Assembly (NCBI RefSeq): GCF_004944975.1
Contig: NZ_SPQG01000002.1
Location: 104,105-168,104, forward strand
Reading direction: 5' to 3'
DNA length: 64,000 nt
Source of the DNA: Halorhabdus amylolytica
GTDB taxonomy: Archaea > Halobacteriota > Halobacteria > Halobacteriales > Haloarculaceae
The notes below the pieces were generated by a model, which was not told where the DNA came from, did no database searches, and saw nothing but the letters and a program-made list of their open reading frames with translations. Each line of letters begins with the position of its first letter. The first letter of the stretch is position 1. Both the position numbers and the translations under genes were made by a program. This document shows, one piece after another, positions 50,298-59,201 of the stretch.

Positions 50298-50636
50298 TCA
50301 GTCGTCCGCCGTGACCTCGCCGTCCGCGCTCGCGTCGACCCCGACCTCGTCCTCGATGCTGGGCGGATACTTCCCGCGGTCGAGTTTGAGGTCCGACTGC
50401 GGACGAGCCATACAGGTCAACGCGTAGTTTTCCTTTTCTTCCTCGGTCAGCCCGCGTGCAGCCGGTTGGGTCACCTCGCCTTCGATGATCTCCGCGGTAC
50501 AGGCGAGACACATCCCGACTCGACAGGAGTACTCCTGGGCGATGCCTTCGTCGAGACACCGGCTCAGAATGGTATCGGTGTCCTCGACCTGTACGGTTTC
50601 GCCCGTGCCCACGAACTCTACGGTGTACTCGGTCAT
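50298..50636 (-). CDS. 2Fe-2S plant-type ferredoxin
   Basis: 112 aa with the cluster ligands C38, C43, C46 and C75 (pattern C-x4-C-x2-C...C) in EYSCRVGMCLACTAE. The N-terminal strands MTEYTVEFVGTGETVQV and acidic C-terminal tail are typical of halophilic ferredoxins. ATG 50636 is chosen because the upstream codons are not conserved. It is convergent with the disulfide oxidoreductase, 24 bp apart. Confidence 0.85.
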   Translation of the reverse strand: MTEYTVEFVGTGETVQVEDTDTILSRCLDEGIAQEYSCRVGMCLACTAEIIEGEVTQPAARGLTEEEKENYALTCMARPQSDLKLDRGKYPPSIEDEVGVDASADGEVTADD

Positions 50637-50716
50637 AGAACGGGGTATGAATGACGCCACCAAAACTCTTTATCAGCGTCGGAGGAAAACGACCGGCGAC
50701 TATTCCGGACTGTGAC

Positions 50717-52066
50717 TCACCCCGATTCCGTCTTTGATTCCGACAGCGATTCCCAGAACCAGATCTTCTTCAGCGGTTCCAGTGGCTTTCGATCGAGCCG
50801 GTCCCGCTCCTCCCAGGCGGTCATCGACGGGGCGATCGTGATCAGGTACGGTCCGACTCGCTTCGCGTACGCGTAGACGATGTCCCCGATGAGGTCACGG
50901 CTGTAGTCCTCGAGGGGATTGCCGAGTTCACCGCTGTCCTCGCGGATGATGTCACCGTCGTCGTTGAACGTCATTCCCTCGTCTTCCCGGAAAACGACGT
51001 ACCCACTGTGGGGGTCGAGGACCTCGAGTACCTGGAAGTAATGGATCTGCTCCCATTCGTAGGCACCCAGTTCAGTCATCCCCTCGCTCGATACCGCCCC
51101 GTCGAGGAACGTCCCTCTCGCCTGCTCGGCGGCCTCCGCGCTCGAGAACCGCTGGATATCTATCAGTCGGGTCGGCTGATTGGTTTCCCGTGGGTGAGCA
51201 GCGAGGAACCCTCGTCCTGTGCGATCCTGTTCGACCGAGACCCCGCCGAAAATGTTCTCGAGGTCGCTGATGTAGTTTCGTCGTTCGAGTTTCGTCTCGA
51301 ATCGAACCTGCCCCAGCTCCACATTGTGTCGTTTACGCGATCGGACGGGGGCGACATATTCGGTCTCCGGATGGGCGATGATGAACGTGAACGGATGAGA
51401 TTTGTTGTAGTTCGATGACGTCGCGTACTCCAGCAGGGGTTCGTGGATCGGGCGTTCCGAGAACCGCTCGTTGATCGTCTCGGAACGCTGAATGTTGTCC
51501 AGGTAGATCCGTAGACTCGTGAGTTCGCTTTCGACCCGGTCCGTGTCGCTCCGTTCCGAGAAACGACGGATCGTATCGACGCGGCTCTCGATCTGGAAGA
51601 GGATGTCTGCCGTCGCCGTGAAGTCCTCCGAGTTTTCGAAGTGCGGCGCGAGTGTCTCCTCGAGCAGCGTCACGAACTCGTTGGCGGTCGACTCCAGACG
51701 ACTGAGATCCGATTCGGACAGTTCCGGCTGGCGTCGAAGATATTCTGTCGTATCGTAAAGTCGCCCGACGAGGTTCTTGTACCGGACTATCGCGTTGAAG
51801 TAAGACGTACCGAACCACTCGATCTCCTCGAGGATCTTCCCCGTTTGATTCGCGAGCCCGGAATATTGGGCCTGTTGTTGCGTTTCCGTTGTCGTTTCCT
51901 GTACGGTTTCGGTTTCAGTTTTGGCTTCCGTCTCCTCGTTTTGATTCCCCTGATCGGACTGTTCCGTCTCCGTCTGTTGATTACTATTGAGGACCCCGCA
52001 TCCAGCGAGCCCCACGATCGGTAACAAGGACACAGAACGAATCACGCTTCTCCGGGACGGATTCAT
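50717..52066 (-). CDS. Tat-exported lipoprotein of unknown function
   Basis: 449 aa. Signal NPSRRSVIRSVSLLPIVG with lipobox LAGC (Cys 23) marks it as a Tat lipoprotein. A 45-residue Glu/Thr/Gln-rich spacer follows, then an alpha-helical central region (about residues 70-190) with WFGTSYFNAIVRYKNLVGRL. A mixed C-terminal half contains FTFIIAHPETEYVAPVRSR and AYAKRVGPYLITIAPSMTAW. No known domain is recognised. It stands alone upstream of geranylgeranyl reductase, transcribed divergently. Confidence 0.7.
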   Translation of the reverse strand: MNPSRRSVIRSVSLLPIVGLAGCGVLNSNQQTETEQSDQGNQNEETEAKTETETVQETTTETQQQAQYSGLANQTGKILEEIEWFGTSYFNAIVRYKNLVGRLYDTTEYLRRQPELSESDLSRLESTANEFVTLLEETLAPHFENSEDFTATADILFQIESRVDTIRRFSERSDTDRVESELTSLRIYLDNIQRSETINERFSERPIHEPLLEYATSSNYNKSHPFTFIIAHPETEYVAPVRSRKRHNVELGQVRFETKLERRNYISDLENIFGGVSVEQDRTGRGFLAAHPRETNQPTRLIDIQRFSSAEAAEQARGTFLDGAVSSEGMTELGAYEWEQIHYFQVLEVLDPHSGYVVFREDEGMTFNDDGDIIREDSGELGNPLEDYSRDLIGDIVYAYAKRVGPYLITIAPSMTAWEERDRLDRKPLEPLKKIWFWESLSESKTESG

Positions 52067-52213
52067 GTTACTCTCGACAAATGACACAGAAGTAAATAAA
52101 ATCCATGGTTGTTCCGTTCACATTCTCGTACCTCGACTCGACGGTCATTTCCCGATGCTGTTTCGGACTCCGGAGCGCAAAGAATTAACCCGTCTCGGCG
52201 TTGATCCGGTTGC

Positions 52214-53578
52214 ATGACCACTGAAACGTACGACGTCGTCGTCGCGGGGGCCGGTACTGCCGGCTGTTATGCGGCGGCGACGGTCGCCAACGAGGGGCTT
52301 GACGTGGCGATCCTCGAACGCAAGTCCGAAGAGGAGGCCGGTCACATCGCCTGTGGCGACGCATTGAAAGGGGCGAGTCACTTCCCCGAGGCGATCCCAC
52401 GCGAGCAGATAGAACCTGCTTTTACGAATACAGGCGTCGATCACGGTCGCTTCGAGATCCCCGCCGAAGATACGGTCGTCGACATTCCGATCCCGGGTGA
52501 ACTCGCTGTCATCGACCGCTGGGAGTACGGTCATCGACTCATCGAAGGAGCCGAGGACGCTGGCGTCGACATCCACTACGATACGGTCGTACATGATGTC
52601 GTCCAGAACGGGGCTGTCGAAGGGCTCGAAGTGATCGAGAACGGCGATCCAGCAACGTACGAGGCGGAGATCGTCGTCGACGCCGCGGGCGCGCTATCGA
52701 TCCTCCAGGACGAGGCCGATCTGGACGACGCTACCTTCGATACGAACGTCACGTACTCGCAATTCTGCTCGGCCTACCGGGAGATCGTCGAGGTCGAGCA
52801 ACCAGTCCCCTGGGACGACGCGCTGGTGTTCAAACCGACGGAGCGCTCGGCCGGGTATCTGTGGTATTTCCCCCGCACCGAGACGGAGATCAACGTCGGC
52901 CTGGGGTTCCAGATGAACGAGGAGCCGATGGAACTGGTCGAGGCGCTGAAGCGTGACCTCCGGGAGCGCGAGGAGTTCCGGGGGGCGACCGTCGAGGACA
53001 AACTCGGCGCCGCGTTGCCGACCCGCCGGCCCTACGACTCGGCAGTCGCCTCCGGGTTCATGGCCGTCGGCGACGCTGCCGGTCACGTCAATCCTACCAC
53101 GGGCGGGGGGATCGCCGGGGCGGCCTACGCGGGCAAGTACGCGGGCGAACAGGCCGTCGAGGCGATCGCGGACGGCGACCACTCGGAGCAAGCCCTCTGG
53201 AACTACAACGAACGCGTCATGGATCACTTCGGATCCCGCTATGCCGCGCTGGACGTCTACAATATCTTCAGTACGGCCTACGACATCGACGACCTGATGG
53301 GGTTGCTGGCGCGCCTGCCCGTCGGCAAACTTTCGGAGGCGCTTTACTCCGGCTCTACGGAGGTCAGCTGGGGCATGAAACTCAAGATGGCGGTCCAGAG
53401 CTTCGGCCACTGGGGCACGATCCTGGACCTCTACCGGACGAAGAACCACGCCGACGACCTCATGGACCACTATGAGGCCTACCCCGACTCGCCCGCCGAC
53501 TTCGGACGCTGGCAGGAGCGTCGCGACGAGATCCTGGACCGCGTCTACGAAACGACCGGCGCCGAACCGAAGTACTGA
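52214..53578 (+). CDS. geranylgeranyl reductase family protein
   Basis: Flavoprotein that saturates isoprenoid chains of archaeal lipids or of menaquinone or chlorophyll-type precursors. 454 aa: Rossmann GxGxxG at residues 12-17 in VVAGAGTAGCYAA, FAD block FMAVGDAAGHVNPTTGGGI, and mid-sequence YLWYFPRTETEINVGLG typical of digeranylgeranylglycerophospholipid reductase relatives. Haloarchaea carry several paralogues; which substrate this one uses is not clear from sequence. Confidence 0.85.
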   Translation: MTTETYDVVVAGAGTAGCYAAATVANEGLDVAILERKSEEEAGHIACGDALKGASHFPEAIPREQIEPAFTNTGVDHGRFEIPAEDTVVDIPIPGELAVIDRWEYGHRLIEGAEDAGVDIHYDTVVHDVVQNGAVEGLEVIENGDPATYEAEIVVDAAGALSILQDEADLDDATFDTNVTYSQFCSAYREIVEVEQPVPWDDALVFKPTERSAGYLWYFPRTETEINVGLGFQMNEEPMELVEALKRDLREREEFRGATVEDKLGAALPTRRPYDSAVASGFMAVGDAAGHVNPTTGGGIAGAAYAGKYAGEQAVEAIADGDHSEQALWNYNERVMDHFGSRYAALDVYNIFSTAYDIDDLMGLLARLPVGKLSEALYSGSTEVSWGMKLKMAVQSFGHWGTILDLYRTKNHADDLMDHYEAYPDSPADFGRWQERRDEILDRVYETTGAEPKY

Positions 53579-53775
53579 CGCGGCGGTCGGCCGACAGCAG
53601 TCACTCTCACGCCATCCATAATAGTTAACTTTTACCATGTTATACTTACACATGGTCAGGCACCGAGTGGGGGAATCCTCACGCCAGTTTGGCTCGACGG
53701 TCGAGTCGTCAGTGTCGGGCGGGGATCACCACTCGAACGATCGTTCGACGCGGCGTGGTGCCGGTGGGGGAAAAC

Positions 53776-54243
53776 ATGGACGGAGATCAGTTCGGACGGG
53801 ACGGTTCGGCGATCGCACCAGTCGTCGGTGTGATCCTGATGATTGCGATCACGGTGTTGCTCGCGGCGACTATCGGAGCGTTCGTCCTGGAGATGGATAT
53901 GCCCGATCACGATCCCATTACGGCTGTGGATTTCCAGATCACGCTCGAGGGCCCGGACGAATTGCGCCTCCGTCACGAGGGTGGCACCGCAGTCCCGGTC
54001 GAAAACACGTTCGTCGTCATCGACGGGGCGTCACCGTCGAGTGTCGACGGCGAGTATCCACTCGCGACCGTCGATCCGTCGCTCTCGCCCGAGGACAAGA
54101 TGACGGCGGCGACGACGGTGCGGATCAACGACAGTGATTTCGGGACGTCGCCGGACTTCACCGCAGCGTCGATCACGATCGTCAGGGAGTCGTCCCAGGG
54201 GCAGACCGTCACGATTCACGAGTGGGACGGGCCGGACGCCTGA
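53776..54243 (+). CDS. type IV pilin-like protein
   Basis: 155 aa. The short charged N-terminus ends FGRDG and is followed by the archaeal pilin core AIAPVVGVILMIAITVLLAA up to about residue 38. This is the class III signal and assembly helix cleaved by prepilin peptidase PibD. The mature C-terminal part is beta-rich (FQITLEGPDELRLRHEGG). The short length suggests a minor pilin or an adhesion pilin. ATG 53776 fits the signal; it is a single gene. Confidence 0.75.
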   Translation: MDGDQFGRDGSAIAPVVGVILMIAITVLLAATIGAFVLEMDMPDHDPITAVDFQITLEGPDELRLRHEGGTAVPVENTFVVIDGASPSSVDGEYPLATVDPSLSPEDKMTAATTVRINDSDFGTSPDFTAASITIVRESSQGQTVTIHEWDGPDA

Positions 54244-54262
54244 CTCCGGGCCGTCCTGGCGT

Positions 54263-55540
54263 TCACTCTTCCCGGCCAGCTATCGACAGAATCGCCTCAG
54301 ATAGCACCTCGACGCCGATCCCGATCGACGCCTCGTCGATGTCGAACGTTGCAGTGTGATGGCCACCTGGGTGGTTCGTCCCGATCCCGACGAACGTCGC
54401 CTCGCCCCCCTGTTCCTGGACGCGACGCATGAGGTACGTGGCGTCCTCGCTGCCACCCAGTTCCGCGCTCCGGAGCCGAGAGTCGACGGCTGATACCTCG
54501 CCGGCCGCGTCGTAGACCACGTCGAGCAGTCCCTCGTCGGGATCCGCGCTCGGAGCCTCGCCGGTTCGCTCGACAGTCACCTCACAGTCGTGCATCTCCG
54601 CGGCCGACTCGAGGACGTCGTCGGCCCGTTCGCTCATGTACTCCATCAGGCGGGTCGTCTCACCGCGCACCTCGCCGTCGATGTACGCCGACTCGGGGAT
54701 GACGTTCGAGGCGGAGCCGCCGCCGACGTCGCCGGCATTGACTCGGGTCATGCCGTCGCCGTGACGCGGGATCGCGTAGAGATTCTGAACAGCTGTCGCC
54801 ATCGCCTGGACGGCGTTGCGGCCCCGATCCGGGTGTCCGCCGGCGTGGGCCGAGCCCCCCTCGAACTCCGCCCGGAAGTTCGAGACCGCGAGGATACCGT
54901 CGATCCCGGCGACGACCTCGCCGGTCGGGTGCCCGAGGCCAACGTGGATCGCCAGCAGGGCGTCGACGTCATCGAGGTGGCCACTGTCGGTGATCGCCCG
55001 GCCGCCGCCGATGACCTCCTCGGCGGGCTGGAAAATCACCTTCAACGTTCCCCCGAAGTCGCTATCGGCGATCGCCTCGAGGACGCCGATACCGATCGTC
55101 GCGTGAGCGTCGTGGCCACAGGCGTGCATCGCGTCGTCGTGTTCGGCACGGAATCCTTCGGCGACCGGCTGGTGATCCGGGTCCGTGGATTCGTTTCGTG
55201 GCAGGGCGTCGATATCCACGCGGAGGGCAACGGTCGGTCCGTCGCCGCGCCGGAGGACCGCGATGGCGCCTGTGTGTCCGTCGTCGAGTCGGTCGAGTGT
55301 CGCGTCGTCGACGCCCGCCTCGCTGGCTCGTTCCCTCCAGCGGGCGAGTTCCTCTTCGTCGGGGACACCGGCTCTGACGTCGCTCGCGATGGCGTCAGGG
55401 CCGACGAACACGTCGTCGACGCCGATCCGTTCGACTTCCTCGAGGACCCGGGCCGTCGTGTAGAACTCTCGCCAGGCAGGCTCGGGGTGTCGGTGCAGAT
55501 CCCGCCGAAGCTCTCGAAGGTGCTCGGGCGTTTCGACCAT
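54263..55540 (-). CDS. M20-family amidohydrolase
   Basis: 425 aa peptidase M20/amidohydrolase of the indole-acetyl-amino acid hydrolase/hippurate hydrolase type. Zinc ligands appear in HACGHDAHATIGIG, IFQPAEEVIGGG and NHPGGHHTATFDID. The dimerisation domain spans about residues 205-320 (FEGGSAHAGGHPDRGRNAVQ). An insertion around residues 62-90 is not usual. The acyl-amino-acid substrate is unknown. It is convergent with the pilin gene. Confidence 0.85.
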   Translation of the reverse strand: MVETPEHLRELRRDLHRHPEPAWREFYTTARVLEEVERIGVDDVFVGPDAIASDVRAGVPDEEELARWRERASEAGVDDATLDRLDDGHTGAIAVLRRGDGPTVALRVDIDALPRNESTDPDHQPVAEGFRAEHDDAMHACGHDAHATIGIGVLEAIADSDFGGTLKVIFQPAEEVIGGGRAITDSGHLDDVDALLAIHVGLGHPTGEVVAGIDGILAVSNFRAEFEGGSAHAGGHPDRGRNAVQAMATAVQNLYAIPRHGDGMTRVNAGDVGGGSASNVIPESAYIDGEVRGETTRLMEYMSERADDVLESAAEMHDCEVTVERTGEAPSADPDEGLLDVVYDAAGEVSAVDSRLRSAELGGSEDATYLMRRVQEQGGEATFVGIGTNHPGGHHTATFDIDEASIGIGVEVLSEAILSIAGREE

Positions 55541-55621
55541 GTCTCCGCAGAATAGGTGTGGGTACGTAAACCGCTCGTGGTGGATTGTCGGGACGATCCG
55601 TCGGGTCAGGACCGACGACCC

Positions 55622-55948
55622 TCAGCGACCCGCGCCCTGCCGTTGCGCGACGGACGCCTCGACGTGGACGCGGTTCGGGAACTCCCACTCGGTCACGTCG
55701 CGGGCGAACTCGTCGTGACCGACAATCTCGATCGTGCGGGTGAAGACAGTGTATCGCCAGGGATCGAACCGTCCGCCGTCCGTGCTCAGCCCCTTCAGCT
55801 GGGGGACAGTGATGTCCTCGGGGGACTGGGGATGGGGGCCCTTGAGTTCGACGCCCTTGCGGGCGGCTGTCTCTTTGATCTCCGTCACTACGTCCTCGAG
55901 GAGGTCTCGGTCCCCGCTCTCGACCGTCAGTGTCGTCACGAACGGCAT
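55622..55948 (-). CDS. uS10-like protein (ribosomal protein S10 fold)
   Basis: 108 aa. The sequence has the S10-like arrangement: N-terminal strand FVTTLTVESGDRDLLEDVVT, KGPHPQSPEDITVPQ and then a loop with GRFDPWRYTVFTRTIEI, matching the tip-loop region of uS10. The C-terminus differs from canonical archaeal S10, and canonical S10 genes normally sit by EF-1A, not here. I recall haloarchaeal paralogues labelled uS10/mL48; a role other than the ribosome is possible. Confidence 0.7.
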   Translation of the reverse strand: MPFVTTLTVESGDRDLLEDVVTEIKETAARKGVELKGPHPQSPEDITVPQLKGLSTDGGRFDPWRYTVFTRTIEIVGHDEFARDVTEWEFPNRVHVEASVAQRQGAGR

Positions 55949-56107
55949 GCCGTCAGGTGATGGACGGTCGAGGTTCAAAAAGTCACCCTTTTGCCTGTCT
56001 CGATCCCTGCCACTCGAGGACAGTCATCGATCGATCGCCGACGAGTTCGCGTCGGCCGGTTTCGCGCTCCGATATCCTCTTAAGTTCCCCTGAATTATCG
56101 TTCGGTA

Positions 56108-56530
56108 ATGATCCAGGCCACGAGCGCGGGAGCCATCCTCTTTCGCGACACGCGTGGCCAGCGGGAGTACCTGCTGCTCAAGAGCCGACCGGGGGACTGG
56201 GAGTTTCCCAAGGGTGGGGTCGAGGGCGAGGAGGAACTCCAGCAGACGGCCATCCGCGAAGTGAAAGAGGAAGCCGGAATCGAGGACTTCCGGCTCATCG
56301 ATGGCTTCCGTGAGGACTACGACTACGTGTTCGAGGCGAACGGTGAGACGATTCACAAGACTGTCCACCTGTTCATCGCCAAATCATTCGAGGCGAGCGC
56401 CGAACTCTCTACGGAGCACCACGACCACCAGTGGCGTGACTACGAACAGGCGAAAAACACCATCACTCAGGACGGACCGCGCGAGATCTTCGAGGAGGCC
56501 CACGAGTTCATCGACGAGAAAGACGCCTAG
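56108..56530 (+). CDS. Nudix hydrolase, Ap4A-type
   Basis: 140 aa. The Nudix box G-x5-E-x7-REVKEEAGI occupies residues 36-58, with the WEFPKGG lead-in characteristic of diadenosine-tetraphosphatase-like Nudix enzymes. Y-rich segment DYDYVFEANGETIHKTVHLF follows. It likely cleaves asymmetric dinucleoside polyphosphates. It lies 53 bp upstream of the DUF5787-like gene on the same strand. Confidence 0.85.
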   Translation: MIQATSAGAILFRDTRGQREYLLLKSRPGDWEFPKGGVEGEEELQQTAIREVKEEAGIEDFRLIDGFREDYDYVFEANGETIHKTVHLFIAKSFEASAELSTEHHDHQWRDYEQAKNTITQDGPREIFEEAHEFIDEKDA

Positions 56531-56583
56531 GGCCGGCCGAGGGACCGTAACGCCTTCGACGGCCCGGTCCGTCCATCCATCTC

Positions 56584-57633
56584 GTGAGTAGTCGGGGATA
56601 CCGCGCCGAGTTCGATTTCGAACTGCGGGTCTGTCAGTGGGCCGAGCGCGCCTGGCCCCCTGGACAAGACCACGACCGACCGGTGATCGTCGCCCGGCAA
56701 CTCGGGACGAAACGCCGGCGATGGGACACGATCGTCCTCGAATGCGATCCTGATGCCCTCCGCGAGCGCGCACAGTTCGGGGCACGCGCACTCGATTCTG
56801 ATCTGCTCGACGTGATCCCACACGCGCCCGCCGAGTGGGAGTACTACCGCGACGCACTCCCCGATCCCGGGTATCCCTGGCGGTACGTCAGGGAGGCGAT
56901 CCACCGGGGCGACGATCGTGGTGTCCTCGACGTGCGGAAACACGGCGGCCAGATCGAGATCCGCCAAAAGCACGCCTATCCGGACTGGCTCGAGCGGATC
57001 ATCGCCATCGAGAACAAACCCGACCTCGACGCCAGTGCGGCGCGGCGACTGGCTCCCCAACTCGAGCGGGACGTGGCACTCGGACTCGCGGACGAAGTCT
57101 GGGTGGCGACGGCCGCGACTGGTGATCTCATCGAACCCGCATTGCTGGAGGATTTGCCCGTCGAGGCCGGAATTTTAGTCATCGATCCCCCAGCGGGTGA
57201 CGCCGAAGTGGCCTGGCACCCCCGGACGCTCGAGCCGACGAATCCAGGGACGCGCATCCGCGAGCGGCCGGCTGGCGGCGATAACGACGCTTCGGCCGCC
57301 CGCTTCGAGTACGTTGATCCCGCGTGGAAGGGGCGCAAACGCTTGGAAATCGCCGAACGAGCTTACGGGAGTGGGTGGCGTAAGTACGTCGACGCCATGC
57401 GCTCGGACTGCCGGCACTTCGGGACGCGGTGGACGGCGACTGGCCCGATACCGTCCTGTGGGGCGAAAGCGTGCCACCAGACGAGTTCGGAGTGTTGCGG
57501 ATCCTGTCCGCAGTTCGAGCCCGAACCACCGACCTGGCGTTCGAAGGGGTGGCCCCTCTCCGGCGGGCCGGGCAAAGCCGTCGAACGCGTTCTCGATCGA
57601 CGACGGCGACGCCACCGGTTCGGGCTGAAATGA
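56584..57633 (+). CDS. DUF5787-like protein with PD-(D/E)XK-like motifs and a Cys cluster
   Basis: 349 aa from GTG. I recall the family as DUF5787, haloarchaea-restricted. The sequence shows D48 and E53 in RWDTIVLECD, E143-N-K145 in IIAIENKPDL after a beta strand, and Q159 in APQLERDVALGLADEVWVA. These are the spacing and order of motifs II, III and IV of RecB-like PD-(D/E)XK nucleases. A C-terminal cluster of six cysteines (C276, C292, C297, C304, C305, C308) could bind zinc or an Fe-S cluster. Function is not demonstrated; the nuclease reading is inference. Confidence 0.7.
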   Translation: MSSRGYRAEFDFELRVCQWAERAWPPGQDHDRPVIVARQLGTKRRRWDTIVLECDPDALRERAQFGARALDSDLLDVIPHAPAEWEYYRDALPDPGYPWRYVREAIHRGDDRGVLDVRKHGGQIEIRQKHAYPDWLERIIAIENKPDLDASAARRLAPQLERDVALGLADEVWVATAATGDLIEPALLEDLPVEAGILVIDPPAGDAEVAWHPRTLEPTNPGTRIRERPAGGDNDASAARFEYVDPAWKGRKRLEIAERAYGSGWRKYVDAMRSDCRHFGTRWTATGPIPSCGAKACHQTSSECCGSCPQFEPEPPTWRSKGWPLSGGPGKAVERVLDRRRRRHRFGLK

Positions 57634-57656
57634 TTGTCCCTGGCGTATAGACCCGT

Positions 57657-58148
57657 TTATCCATCGAGAACTGACACTTCGAGTTCGTCGCGTTCGACCG
57701 CCAGCCGGAACGTCGGGACGGTCGTCCGGATGCGTTCGAGAAGCCCTTTATCAGTCAGATTCCCGAGCGCATTTCGAACTTCGTCGACGTCCGGATCGTG
57801 TCCGGCCCCTCTGAGATCTTCCAGGACGCTCACGACGCTTTGCGGTTCCTGCTCGGGTCCGGCGATGACTTCCAGGACGACCGCCTGGAGTTCGGGGACG
57901 TGGACCGTCCCGTCCTCGGTGCCTCCCTCGATCAGTCCCTCGTCTTCGACCAGCTTGGCCGCTTCCGGCGTCGCACAGATCAGGCTGTCCTCGTTGCGAT
58001 AGTAGTACTCCCCGAGTTCGGATTCGAGATAGCTGTGGACTTCGCTACCGCTGTCCATGTCCCACCGTTCCTGCAACTCGGCGTTCTTCGTCGGCTGAAG
58101 GGCGACCACGTCTGCCAGCCGTTCGAGAGCGTCCTCGGAGAGCGTCAT
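57657..58148 (-). CDS. DUF5797-like winged-helix protein
   Basis: 163 aa. The N-terminal half (LERLADVVALQPTKNAELQE RWDM) and the C-terminal half (VDEVRNALGNLTDKGLLERI) both look like winged helix-turn-helix segments, joined by an acidic middle (LVEDEGLIEGGTEDGTVHV). I recall this architecture as haloarchaeal DUF5797. A DNA-binding role is probable but the target is unknown. Convergent with the DUF5787-like gene, 23 bp apart. Confidence 0.7.
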   Translation of the reverse strand: MTLSEDALERLADVVALQPTKNAELQERWDMDSGSEVHSYLESELGEYYYRNEDSLICATPEAAKLVEDEGLIEGGTEDGTVHVPELQAVVLEVIAGPEQEPQSVVSVLEDLRGAGHDPDVDEVRNALGNLTDKGLLERIRTTVPTFRLAVERDELEVSVLDG

Positions 58149-58203
58149 CGACGGTGGTTCGGCAGGGCGGTATTACAGCTTTCTGTCTTCGCCCGGCGAT
58201 GCG

Positions 58204-58656
58204 TCACAGTTCCGAGAGAGTCTCCGCCACGTCGTCCCAGTGGCTCCCCTTCCAGAAGCACTGATCGCAGCCTTCACATCGCCAGACGCGCTCCGCACTC
58301 GGATCGGGTGCGTACTCGGGCGTCGAACCGGCTTCCGGGACCGCTTCGAGGCGATCGTTACACCGGCCACAGCGCGTCGGCGTTCCGGCCGGTGTCAGAT
58401 CGAACCCCGCGTCGACGAGTTCCCGTAGCTGCTCGCGAACGTCGTGCGATTCGATAAGCAGGCTGTCCGGTGCGCTCGCGGCGAGCGAGCGGTCGCGTGT
58501 GAGGACCGTCCGTCCCTCTTCGCTGGCGATAACGAGAAGCCGATCGTCCGCCTCCACCCCGCGATCCAGCGCGTAGGCTGCGTCGTCCCCGCACATTCGA
58601 AGATACGTCGCGAGCTTGCCGAGCATGGCGTCGAGGAGGTACCGTTCGGATCCCAT
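58204..58656 (-). CDS. Mut7-C RNase-domain protein
   Basis: 150 aa. The PIN-like Mut7-C fold is recognised by YLLDAMLGKLATYLRMCG (D9, metal-binding) and TVLTRDRSLA (second acid). A treble-clef-like zinc ribbon follows with C96, C99, C127 and C130 in CGRC...CEGC. The family is predicted to act as a ribonuclease. Similar stand-alone proteins are common in archaea. Confidence 0.85.
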   Translation of the reverse strand: MGSERYLLDAMLGKLATYLRMCGDDAAYALDRGVEADDRLLVIASEEGRTVLTRDRSLAASAPDSLLIESHDVREQLRELVDAGFDLTPAGTPTRCGRCNDRLEAVPEAGSTPEYAPDPSAERVWRCEGCDQCFWKGSHWDDVAETLSEL

Positions 58657-59201
58657 CGCCCGTTCCCAGTACGTGATTCGTCACCAAAAACGATACCTTC
58701 GGCTGCCTGTCCCGGCTGCCCACGTCTGTCGTCCGCTTCGTCCCGTTGAGGACCGGGATAGTAATATACGCTTCCTTATCATTTTCTTAATTCATAGTTC
58801 ATATTATCATTATATTGGCCGGGGTAATTCGAATCAAATCAGTTCGAAAACTAGGTCTAGATGTCTTTTCTTACCCCAGGTAGTGATATATCTTCATCCA
58901 AAGTTAAAATTTTCCATATTTATCGGATAGTTCCAGAATTTCCAATCGATACATGCGGAAATAAGATTTATTTTAGCGAGTATATCTGGCTATTAGCTGC
59001 TGATTAGCCAAAAATAGATAGCTATGTATTGGTACTGAGCGCTCAGAAAAAGTAGACATATATTGTTATTTATGATCTTGGCCGAATCCCGTTACCAGTC
59101 GTCGACCCGATCGCACGGTGACGGTGGAAAGGAGCGAACAGTCCGGCGAGAGGAGTCGCCAGGCTTAACATGCTGGCCCGAATCTCCGAGATCGATCGAG
59201 C
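58657..59201. other. AT-rich regulatory region upstream of galK, no gene
   Basis: About 545 bp with no credible coding. From roughly 58757 to 59080 the composition is far AT-richer than anything else in this half of the window. It contains stop codons in all frames and a 10-bp palindrome TGAGCGCTCA at 59036-59045. A TATA-like GGCTTAACA (59162-59170) lies about 36 nt before the galK ATG. It probably carries control sites for galactose genes. Confidence 0.5.
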
